From Balneolaceae bacterium (GTDB lineage Bacteria > Bacteroidota > Rhodothermia > Balneolales > Balneolaceae), in the NCBI GenBank assembly GCA_003555185.1, contig PWFZ01000290.1, forward strand, positions 1 through 5,231: DNA of 5,231 nt, in the 5' to 3' direction. The notes below the pieces were generated by a model, which was given only the letters and a program-made list of their open reading frames with translations, was not told the DNA's origin and did not search any database. Position numbers and translations under genes: made by a program. Positions 1 to 5,231 of the stretch are shown one piece after another (within the stretch, counting starts at the first letter, position 1; the number at the start of each line of letters is the position of its first letter).

Positions 1-696
1 AATGCGCTGTGTTCGCTCATCATGTTCGTTGAATATTGCACCACCTGCGAAAGGTGACCATAGCATAGGTGAAGCGCCAATCCGCTGGGCCTGATCAAAG
101 GTACCATCAAAAACCGGATCGAGCCTGTGAAGTGAAAATTCCACCTGATTTGTGACGATGGGTACATCAAGCCGGCTCTGCAGCAGATCAACCTGAGAAG
201 GTGTGAAGTTAGAAACGCCAACATGTTTTATTTTCCCCTGCTCGATTAAACTCATAAATGCATCAGCAGTGGCCCCTGCATCCATCAGCGGGTCAGGACG
301 GTGAAGAAGCACCACGTCCAATACATCTGCGTGCAGATTTTTCAGCGATCGTTCTACCGACTCGATAATATGTGCGGGAGTTGTATTATAGTGATTGATG
401 GAATTCTCCGGACGATTTTCGCTTACCAGGCAAATATCACATTTGCTGACAAGTTCAATTTCATTAAGCAGTGACGGTTTTTGTTTAATGGCATTGCCAA
501 ACAACTCCTCATTCCGGTACATGCCGTAAATATCGGCGTGATCGAAGGTCGTTATACCGAGCTCAACACAGTGCTCAATCCACTCTATGGTTTGATCAGT
601 GGTTAAATTCCATTGATCCATTCTCCACATTCCAGCTGCAAGTTTGGAAAATTCGGGTCCGTTGATGTGTACTTTTTGTCTATCCAATCGGTTCAT
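1..696 (-). CDS. ydhF: YdhF-like aldo/keto reductase, C-terminus cut by window edge
   Basis: Predicted NAD(P)H-dependent cytoplasmic oxidoreductase of the aldo/keto reductase superfamily, acting on an unknown carbonyl substrate. Reading back from the ATG at 694-696 gives 232 residues open to the left edge. The family is usually about 300 residues, so roughly the last 65-70 are missing. The full AKR catalytic tetrad is visible: D52 and Y57 in FDHADIYG, K85 in LVSKCDI, and H132 in LLHRPDPLMD. Further family motifs are GVSNFTPSQ (159-167) and NQVEFSLHR (183-191). Both the N-terminal GPEFS...GMWR and the HRPDPLMDA stretch match what I know of E. coli YdhF. Subfamily is confident; strict orthology is not. 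No strong ribosome binding site precedes the ATG, only an A-rich stretch. The gene is transcribed away from the small plus-strand gene at 956. The cofactor-phosphate-binding C-terminal part is outside the window, so NADPH preference cannot be read. Confidence 0.94.
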   Translation of the reverse strand, partial: MNRLDRQKVHINGPEFSKLAAGMWRMDQWNLTTDQTIEWIEHCVELGITTFDHADIYGMYRNEELFGNAIKQKPSLLNEIELVSKCDICLVSENRPENSINHYNTTPAHIIESVERSLKNLHADVLDVVLLHRPDPLMDAGATADAFMSLIEQGKIKHVGVSNFTPSQVDLLQSRLDVPIVTNQVEFSLHRLDPVFDGTFDQAQRIGASPMLWSPFAGGAIFNEHDERTQRI

Positions 697-737
697 TTTT
701 TTCTTTGAGATTCGAATGTAAATATTTTGACATACTT

Positions 738-767
738 TTTATACATTTAGAATATATGATGGAACAA
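738..767 (-). promoter_or_regulatory. Possible sigma-70-like promoter of the aldo/keto reductase gene
   Basis: On the minus strand TTGTTC (767-762) is followed, after 18 bases, by TATAAA (743-738). This is about 41 bases upstream of the reductase ATG, a plausible position. The surrounding DNA is very AT-rich, so such matches arise easily by chance. If the organism uses the Bacteroidota-type -33/-7 consensus, this assignment would be wrong. Confidence 0.3.
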
Positions 768-899
768 TTTCAAGTAAAATCAATCATATACCTATAGCAC
801 ATATACAAATGACTACTTTATATAGGTGCTTCTCAAATCTTGACAATGGAACTTATAAAGTATTATTCGCGTTATACTTATGCTGATATCTTTTAAAAC

Positions 900-930
900 T
901 TGACATCAGGTAAATAAGTCCCATTTTAAT
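900..930 (+). promoter_or_regulatory. Possible promoter of the small 956 gene
   Basis: A perfect -35-like TTGACA lies at 900-905, with a -10-like TTTAAT at 925-930 after a long 19-base spacer. The implied transcript start would be near 937, giving a leader of only about 19 bases. A second perfect TTGACA occurs at 840-845; the best -10-like sequences after it are TATTAT (861-866, short spacer) and TATACT (873-878, too distant). Which of these is used, if either, cannot be decided from the sequence. Confidence 0.27.
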
Positions 931-955
931 AGCTCTAATTTAATCTTTATTTACC

Positions 956-1168
956 ATGGCTGAAGAATCTATAGAAGAACTCGAAGAAAAGCTTGAGGAG
1001 ATGATTGAAAATCCGACCAAGCACCAAATAAAAGCAATGCGTAATGCCCGTGAGCGAGCCTGTATCGACGCGATGAAATCATCGACGTCGAAAAACCCGC
1101 ATAATAAAGGGTCCGACTTAGCTGCTCTCTGGGATTATATTTATGAAGAGTACTACGAAATGCAGTAA
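956..1168 (+). CDS. Small acidic hypothetical protein, 70 residues
   Basis: I do not recognise this protein. The N-terminal third (residues 3-19) is rich in Glu and Leu/Ile in a heptad-like spacing (EESIEELEEKLEEMIE) and probably forms an amphipathic helix or short coiled coil. It is followed by a basic segment (KAMRNARERA, 26-35), a polar Ser/Asn/Lys linker (41-52), and a C-terminal aromatic/acidic helix (ALWDYIYEEYYEMQ). There is no signal peptide and no membrane segment, so a soluble cytoplasmic protein is likely. No Shine-Dalgarno sequence is seen before the ATG, as elsewhere in this window. Support for it being real comes from the lack of any competing gene here, a plausible protein composition, and an ATG preceded by promoter-like TTGACA. 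It ends 10 bases before the stop of the convergent lipid kinase gene. No function can be assigned. Confidence 0.62.
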   Translation: MAEESIEELEEKLEEMIENPTKHQIKAMRNARERACIDAMKSSTSKNPHNKGSDLAALWDYIYEEYYEMQ

Positions 1169-1178
1169 AGCTACAATG

Positions 1179-2075
1179 TCAGGGTACAATTACGCTCAGC
1201 ACCTGAGAATGTACGCTGATTTTCAGGTCGCGAATATCACTCCCTAGATGCTCACCATCTCCGTGAACACTTACTGATGATTGTGAGCATATGTTTACCC
1301 GGATGCATTTTACTGAACTTGCTGTTTCCAAACCTTTGGGAATTCCTTTTTTAAATTTCGGTATATAATACAGCAGCTTAAGTAGCGGTGTGGGAGTGAT
1401 AACGAGCAAATCAATCAATCCATCATCAATTTCTGCATCAGGACCTACCACAAACGATCCTCCCTCAACTGACCCATTGCAGGCGGTAATCATTAATCGT
1501 TGCCCACCGGATAGTTCACCATCAATCGAAATATCCATGTGGCACCCTTTAAATGTAAACGACGCCATTAAAGCCCCTAAGTGATAGCCCAACTTTCCAA
1601 TATACTTCTTAAGCCGAGTGTTATATGAATTTGCCAGCCCATCAAGACCAATTCCCAAAGTATTTACACACCATCTGTCGACATCACCGGCGCATTGTAT
1701 AAGATCAATTTTCCGTGTTTTTTTTGCCTTGATAATATCTAGACATTTATTCAAGTCGCTTGGCAAATGAACAGCTTTAGCAAAATCATTACCACTACCC
1801 ATTGGAATAAGACCCATTATTATATTTTTATGCAGCGCTCGGTTAATAGCATTATGCATTGTTCCATCTCCACCACATGCTACCACTATATCATAGTTTT
1901 GATAATCTTCCGATTTCAAATCTACAGCTGATCCTTGCTCTCCAGTCAGGTGTATGTCATAGTGGTTCCACCGCAGTTCAGCCTCTTTTTTTAGCCACTC
2001 AGTTTTTTTGCCCGCGCGGCCGCCTTGTGCTTTTGTGTTCAGAATAAAGCAGACCCGATCATCACTTTTTATCAT
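1179..2075 (-). CDS. Diacylglycerol/lipid kinase (DAGK catalytic domain family)
   Basis: Predicted ATP-dependent lipid kinase of the soluble DgkB/YegS type, which phosphorylates diacylglycerol or a related lipid at the inner face of the membrane and so feeds phosphatidic acid back into phospholipid synthesis. The 298 residues match the family's usual 290-310. Visible motifs, in order: the N-terminal phosphate loop NTKAQGGRAGK (13-23), the nucleotide-binding CGGDGTMHN (67-75), PMGSGNDFA (91-99), NTLGIGLDG (138-146), the metal/catalytic region GPDAEIDDGLIDL (211-223), and HGDGEHL (271-277). All expected Asp and Gly positions are present, so it should be active. Two small departures are Thr for Pro in the usual N-P opening motif and GSGND for the common GTGND. 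Its ATG lies inside the end of the upstream SDR gene (14-base overlap), suggesting translational coupling. Lipid specificity cannot be read from the sequence. Confidence 0.95.
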   Translation of the reverse strand: MIKSDDRVCFILNTKAQGGRAGKKTEWLKKEAELRWNHYDIHLTGEQGSAVDLKSEDYQNYDIVVACGGDGTMHNAINRALHKNIIMGLIPMGSGNDFAKAVHLPSDLNKCLDIIKAKKTRKIDLIQCAGDVDRWCVNTLGIGLDGLANSYNTRLKKYIGKLGYHLGALMASFTFKGCHMDISIDGELSGGQRLMITACNGSVEGGSFVVGPDAEIDDGLIDLLVITPTPLLKLLYYIPKFKKGIPKGLETASSVKCIRVNICSQSSVSVHGDGEHLGSDIRDLKISVHSQVLSVIVP

Positions 2076-2940
2076 TAATACGTTGGGTCCATTCTTTTAA
2101 GGTTAAGGTTGGTTTTCCTAAATCACTCCAGGTAGTTGAGGCTTCGAACGTTTCGCCGTAATTATTGATGGCATTTATAATTTGGAACTGAAAATCTATC
2201 TCTGCAAAGAACGGTTTAATGAGTTTAAATATCCACATTGGAGCTTTCATTTTTTTAAGAGATCCATTCGGGTAATGTTCAATAAAAACATCTGCCGCAT
2301 CCTCCATATTCATCGGTTCTAAACCCTGTACGGTATACTCTCTATTTTCGGTATGTTCTTGCCGAAAAGCCTCAGCTACCTGCATTCCGTAATCTTCTGC
2401 GCTAATCCACCAGCTTTTTGTCACCTGATTACCGGCAAGCATCACACGATTGCCCTTAAGCTGCAACTCTGTCAAATTTTGAAAAAAGTTCGACGGACAA
2501 AAAATGGTAACCGGAATTCCAGATTCAAGAAGCAATTTACAGGCTTCCCGTTTTACATTAAAAACCCACCAATCGCTTTCAGTATAGTCTTTTACGAGGG
2601 AAGACAAATATCCAATCCTCTTTATGTTCGCCTTTTTTGCCGCAGAGATGATATTTTTCACACCATCAATTTCAATCTTAAAATCGCTCTTTTTCTCATT
2701 GGGAGCTGTGCTTAAACTGATATACAAATAATCTGCATCACCGATTGCTGATCGTATGCTTTCAGCAGATTTCACATCCCCTTTCACAAAATGAAAACCT
2801 GAACCTATTAACGTTTTAGCACGACTGATATCGCGAACGACTGCCGAAACAGAATACCCTTCTTGTTTTAAAATCTTTGCAACCGGCTTGCCAAGCATGC
2901 CGGTTGCGCCAATTACGGCGATAGTGCGGATAGTTCTCAT
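2062..2940 (-). CDS. NmrA-like atypical SDR, NAD(P)-binding protein
   Basis: A 292-residue Rossmann-fold protein of the atypical short-chain dehydrogenase/NmrA-like group. The N-terminal beta-strand and glycine loop IAVIGATGMLGKPV (7-20) is the dinucleotide-binding motif. VVRD (34-37), with Arg after the second strand, is common in NADP-preferring members. KGDV (53-56) is the usual adenine-contact region. LSSLVKD (112-118), FNVKREACKLLLESGIP (127-143) and FCPSNFFQNL (147-156) follow the family layout. The classical catalytic Tyr of YxxxK is absent (F127 N128 V129 K130), so it may be a redox sensor, an isomerase/epimerase-like enzyme or a reductase using other residues. There is no signal peptide. 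It lies 55 bases downstream of the secreted hydrolase gene and overlaps the lipid kinase start, so co-transcription is likely. The substrate is unknown. Confidence 0.91.
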   Translation of the reverse strand: MRTIRTIAVIGATGMLGKPVAKILKQEGYSVSAVVRDISRAKTLIGSGFHFVKGDVKSAESIRSAIGDADYLYISLSTAPNEKKSDFKIEIDGVKNIISAAKKANIKRIGYLSSLVKDYTESDWWVFNVKREACKLLLESGIPVTIFCPSNFFQNLTELQLKGNRVMLAGNQVTKSWWISAEDYGMQVAEAFRQEHTENREYTVQGLEPMNMEDAADVFIEHYPNGSLKKMKAPMWIFKLIKPFFAEIDFQFQIINAINNYGETFEASTTWSDLGKPTLTLKEWTQRINDKK

Positions 2941-2995
2941 ATAAGAATGATTAATTCTAATAATTTTCGAAGGTGGAGTTAGTTCACATACATGC

Positions 2996-4129
2996 TTATG
3001 GCAATGGCGCGATTTTTATTTGATCATCCATTTTCAACCCTGTTGTCTTCACTGCACTTTCGTGATTCCGTACTAACAGAATATGATCATCGGCAGTAGG
3101 AAAGGCCACCCATTCTCCTTGTTCTACATCACCATAAGACGTTCCATAAAAAACGTTTCGTTGTTGTCCATCAAATTCAATCAAGAAAGTCTCACCTTGC
3201 AAAATTCCAAATTGTGTCAGTTCATTAGGATGAAAGCCAAGCTTGGCATTTCCAAAAAAAGGATCAATATCAGTTACAGTATTTGTGAGCATATTACTGC
3301 CAAACGATGTACCGGTTTCTCTTTCCGGAACCGTGCGTGTCCCATCAGTTATCGGAATTATTTCACCCGTTTTAATCCAATTATTTATTGCTTTAAAAGC
3401 GTCGAGTCTTTCCAGCCAGTTTACATTTACGTGTCCGGGCCGTCTTAATGGGCGCAGGGCGGGGATTACATCAGCATTTACTGAGATGGCCGTATAGGCA
3501 ATCGGCCCGTCTAACTCGGTAAGGTTACTCATTAAAAGGACAGGTATTTTTGGTGTGCCTCGTAGAAAGGAGTCGGCTGATTCATCTTCAAGATCTATAA
3601 ATGCTCCTTTTGCAATCACTCCATCGGCAAGATTAGGCTCAAGTTCAGCAATTCGCAAAAGCAATGAACCTGCGGTGGATTCCCCCTCCATCACAACCCG
3701 CCTGATGGGACCTATATTATTATTGATCCAGTCAGACAAAATTCGTAGTGCACGAATGTGAGCCTCATTGTTTACCCCATTTTCATAAAATGCAGTCCGT
3801 GCAATGACCCATCCCATATCCAAAAGCTCTCGATAAAATGGGTCTTCTAAATTCAGGTTTGCAGTATGAGGTGCATCGGCAGGACGCCAGCCATGAACAT
3901 GGAAAAACACCTTTCCACCTGACCACCCATCAGGTACCGCTACTTTATATGGCGCACCATTAAGGCCACCCTCGTAAAGAGCATACCCATTATTTTCTGA
4001 TTGTGCTGTGGATTCTTCCGGTAAAAACAGAAAGAATATTGAGAAAATACAGAGTGCGTATAGTATTCGCCTATAAGAAAAGGTGTGGTGCAGGGCTACT
4101 GTTGATGTTTTCATAACAACTGGCTTCAT
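2996..4129 (-). CDS. Secreted alpha/beta-hydrolase-like protein with SAM hydroxide adenosyltransferase-type C-terminal domain
   Basis: A 377-residue exported protein. Residues 1-43 look like a signal peptide: basic R20-R21, a hydrophobic core at 22-37, and likely cleavage after STAQ (40-43). M6 is an alternative start. Residues about 48-255 resemble an alpha/beta hydrolase: oxyanion-type HVHG (77-80), nucleophile elbow GESTAG (149-154, S151), a probable acid at D207 (or E205) after strand PVLLM, and a late His in PGHVN (H233). A linker follows. Residues about 284-374 then resemble the C-terminal beta-barrel domain of SAM hydroxide adenosyltransferases/halogenases: D-x-FFGN (289-294), SYGDVEQGEW (331-340), and LLVRNHESAVKTTGLKMDDQ (351-370). 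The N-terminal catalytic Asp-Arg-His domain of that family is absent. Hydrolase assignment is moderately sure, the C-terminal domain is inferred from motif pattern, and the substrate is unknown. No clear promoter was found upstream, but a perfect inverted repeat abuts the start. Confidence 0.88.
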   Translation of the reverse strand: MKPVVMKTSTVALHHTFSYRRILYALCIFSIFFLFLPEESTAQSENNGYALYEGGLNGAPYKVAVPDGWSGGKVFFHVHGWRPADAPHTANLNLEDPFYRELLDMGWVIARTAFYENGVNNEAHIRALRILSDWINNNIGPIRRVVMEGESTAGSLLLRIAELEPNLADGVIAKGAFIDLEDESADSFLRGTPKIPVLLMSNLTELDGPIAYTAISVNADVIPALRPLRRPGHVNVNWLERLDAFKAINNWIKTGEIIPITDGTRTVPERETGTSFGSNMLTNTVTDIDPFFGNAKLGFHPNELTQFGILQGETFLIEFDGQQRNVFYGTSYGDVEQGEWVAFPTADDHILLVRNHESAVKTTGLKMDDQIKIAPLP

Positions 4130-4139
4130 ATTAGGTGTG

Positions 4140-4169
4140 AAAACGAATATACTGCTTTACATTCGTTTT
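4140..4169. promoter_or_regulatory. Perfect 9-bp inverted repeat just upstream of the secreted hydrolase gene
   Basis: AAAACGAAT (4140-4148) is matched exactly by its complement ATTCGTTTT (4161-4169), with a 12-base spacer. Arm centres are 21 bases apart, two turns of DNA, and the element ends 10 bases before the hydrolase ATG. It could be a repressor operator, or a 5' leader hairpin that affects translation. A transcription terminator is less likely because each arm has only two G/C pairs and no U run follows outside the stem. The symmetry is seen directly; the function is inferred. Confidence 0.45.
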
Positions 4170-4174
4170 TATCT

Positions 4175-4193
4175 AAAAAGCTTGCTACAGCAA
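4175..4193 (-). terminator. Weak candidate terminator after the DsbA-family gene
   Basis: Read on the minus strand, the palindrome TTGCTGTAGCAA (4193-4182) can form a 4-bp stem with a UGUA loop. It is followed by GC and a run of five T (4179-4175). It lies about 50 bases past the DsbA-family stop, a suitable position for ending the Kef/DsbA transcript. The stem is very short for an efficient intrinsic terminator; the same palindrome could instead be a protein-binding site. Confidence 0.25.
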
Positions 4194-4243
4194 TTGGTTT
4201 TATATCAACAACTTATAAATGATAACGTATTTACAGAGCTGAA

Positions 4244-4894
4244 TTACGTTGCCATTCTGTCGAGGTTATTGATAAGATGATGCAGGTGTGATTCAAGTAC
4301 ATCATAGGGGCGGTATCCACGGGTCATTATGCTCATTTCATCGCCGATTTTCAATAAAAGAGTAGGAAAGCCGGTAGCGCCGGCTTTTTTACACCAGTCA
4401 AATTCCTCAAGCATTTGTTTCTTTAACTCCTCGCTTTCCCACTGTTTTTTGAATGACTTTTTATCTACTTCGTAATCATTCAAAAGCTTATCGTAAGTCT
4501 CCCAGTCATTCAGGCTTTTACCCTCTTTAAACAAAGTAAGGTGTAGATCCCCGGCGAATCGAAGTGCATTTTCGGGTGATAACTTATTCATAGCTAACTG
4601 TGCCAGGCAGGGGGGAATGGAATTGTATAGATAACGACCTTTTTCGACGAGTAATTTAAAATTTTGGCCAAACTTTATTCCGGTTGTTTTTTCAACCTGG
4701 CCCAAAGAATCCTTGATATACCCATACCCTTCCGAGATAGTTTGAGCCCGATCACCTACGGCCAACCCCCCTGTCTTTACCTCTATATTTAATCTTTGAT
4801 CAAAGCGTTTTGCCAGTTTTTCCATGATGGGATGAAATCCGTAGCACCAGCCACATAATGGGTCGTATACGTAAATAAGGGTAGGTTTAGTCAT
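4244..4894 (-). CDS. Cytoplasmic DsbA-family thiol oxidoreductase (CGWC type)
   Basis: A 216-residue protein of the DsbA/FrnE-like thioredoxin-fold group, the family often described as predicted protein-disulfide isomerase with a CxxC motif. Strand LIYVYDPLCGWCYGF (6-20) carries the redox pair C14 and C17 right after the first beta-strand. A helical insertion follows. The substrate-facing loop with the cis-proline is TGFPTLLLKIGDE (174-186, P177). GGLAVGD (42-48) and NSIPPCLA (91-98) are other positions I associate with this family. No signal peptide is present, so it acts in the cytoplasm, unlike classical periplasmic DsbA. Its partner is unknown; thiol-disulfide exchange or glutathione-linked chemistry is plausible. 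The start overlaps the upstream Kef-like stop by 8 bases (ATGACTAA), indicating translational coupling. A gap of 114 bases separates it from the hydrolase gene. Confidence 0.93.
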   Translation of the reverse strand: MTKPTLIYVYDPLCGWCYGFHPIMEKLAKRFDQRLNIEVKTGGLAVGDRAQTISEGYGYIKDSLGQVEKTTGIKFGQNFKLLVEKGRYLYNSIPPCLAQLAMNKLSPENALRFAGDLHLTLFKEGKSLNDWETYDKLLNDYEVDKKSFKKQWESEELKKQMLEEFDWCKKAGATGFPTLLLKIGDEMSIMTRGYRPYDVLESHLHHLINNLDRMAT

Positions 4895-5231
4895 TATTAT
4901 TATCAGGTTTTTTTACTTCAATTTTAATTTTCGGTACATCATCTGCAATTTCTGCACTCAATTCTGCTAAACGTTCACCCGCTTCTCGAATCGGTATAGA
5001 TATGGCACTGGCACCTGCACGCTTCATTATTTCAGCTTCTTCTTCGCGCATAGTCAAGACATATATCAATCCTTCAAACCCTGATATCCGTAGCATGCGG
5101 GTTGCATTTTCCTTTACAGATTGATTTCCCATGGCAATCATTACAGATTTAATTTTGCTTAAATCTAAATTCGTCCACAAGTCTGTGTCTTGGATGTCGC
5201 CATATATAACTCTTCTTCCAGCCTCTAAATT
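4887..5231 (-). CDS. C-terminal end of a TrkA-N/KefC-type NAD-binding domain, partial
   Basis: The reading frame is open to the right edge, giving the last 114 residues of a longer protein. A TTG at 5178-5180 is an internal Leu codon, not the start. The visible pattern is the second half of an RCK/TrkA-N Rossmann domain: GRRVIYGDIQDTDLW (window residues 5-19), then SKIKSVMIAMGNQSVKENA (27-45), then LRISGFEGLIYVLTMREEEA (47-66) and IMKRAGASAISIPIREAGERLA (68-89). The acidic GD-x-x-D-x-x-LW motif and EAG-x-x-LA near the end are typical of the cytoplasmic regulatory domain of KefB/KefC-like cation:proton antiporters (CPA2), where NAD(H) or glutathione adducts gate K+ efflux. A short charged tail (KIKIEVKKPDNNND) closes the protein. 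The membrane part, if present, lies outside the window, so a stand-alone TrkA-like subunit or K+ channel remains possible. The downstream DsbA-family gene overlaps it by 8 bases. Confidence 0.86.
   Translation of the reverse strand, partial: NLEAGRRVIYGDIQDTDLWTNLDLSKIKSVMIAMGNQSVKENATRMLRISGFEGLIYVLTMREEEAEIMKRAGASAISIPIREAGERLAELSAEIADDVPKIKIEVKKPDNNND

Larger units (their letters stand above)
697..955. other. AT-rich divergent intergenic region
   Basis: These 259 bases separate the divergently transcribed reductase and the small 956 gene. I see no open reading frame with coding character, no tRNA and no strong hairpin. It holds candidate promoters for both flanking genes and two copies of CTTGACA (839-845 and 899-905) exactly 60 bases apart. 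A 7-bp inverted pair, ACCTATA (790-796) and TATAGGT (821-827), is present but is weak in such AT-rich DNA. Confidence 0.7.

Noticed and set aside
790..827. 7-bp inverted pair ACCTATA/TATAGGT in the divergent intergenic region
   Set aside because: Short arms, a 24-base spacer and strongly AT-rich context make a chance match likely.
1390..2715. Plus-strand open frames opposite the lipid kinase and SDR genes
   Set aside because: They are shadows of genes whose conserved motifs are on the minus strand.
2944..2958. AGAAT-GATTA-ATTCT inverted repeat just before the SDR start
   Set aside because: Arms of only 5 bp in AT-rich DNA; not enough to call an operator.
3083..3761. Several plus-strand open frames opposite the secreted hydrolase gene
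   Set aside because: They lie antisense to a well-supported gene with clear domains and have no recognisable motifs of their own.
4083..4280. 65-residue plus-strand open frame spanning the hydrolase/DsbA gap
   Set aside because: It overlaps the start of one real gene and the end of another on the opposite strand, reads through the inverted repeat, and its composition looks non-coding.
5178..5180. TTG as the start codon of the Kef-like protein
   Set aside because: The frame continues upstream to the window edge with family motifs (VIYGDIQDTDLW), so this Leu codon is internal.
1..5231. Mobile element, CRISPR, tRNA/rRNA or defence system
   Set aside because: No transposase, integrase, regularly spaced repeats, cloverleaf sequence or recognised defence gene was found on either strand.

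Overview
The window holds seven protein-coding genes on an AT-leaning bacterial background (my impression is about 40% GC). Genes lack clear Shine-Dalgarno sequences and one secreted protein has a signal peptide ending in AQ. Together with the gene families present, this suggests the Bacteroidota/Rhodothermota-Balneolota group. That is an inference from style; no marker gene is present.

Six of the seven genes lie on the minus strand. Reading along that strand from the right edge: (1) the C-terminal end of a TrkA-N/KefC-type NAD-binding domain, cut by the window edge; (2) a cytoplasmic DsbA-fold thioredoxin-like protein with a CGWC motif, overlapping gene 1 by 8 bases; (3) a secreted alpha/beta-hydrolase-like protein with an unusual C-terminal domain resembling that of SAM hydroxide adenosyltransferases; (4) an NmrA-like atypical SDR; (5) a diacylglycerol/lipid kinase overlapping gene 4 by 14 bases. 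Next comes a small plus-strand gene for an unrecognised 70-residue acidic protein, which converges on the lipid kinase with 10 bases between them. It is followed by a 259-base AT-rich divergent intergenic region and a YdhF-like aldo/keto reductase truncated by the left edge.

The minus-strand genes appear to form at least two transcription units: Kef/DsbA, and hydrolase/SDR/lipid kinase. They are separated by a 114-base gap containing a perfect 9-bp inverted repeat next to the hydrolase start, and a short hairpin followed by five U. The contents look like ordinary chromosomal housekeeping and accessory genes (redox, cation transport, lipid phosphorylation). There is no sign of a mobile element, CRISPR array, tRNA or rRNA. 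The most unusual item is the domain combination of the secreted protein, where a serine-hydrolase fold is joined to a nucleoside-binding-type domain without its usual catalytic partner.
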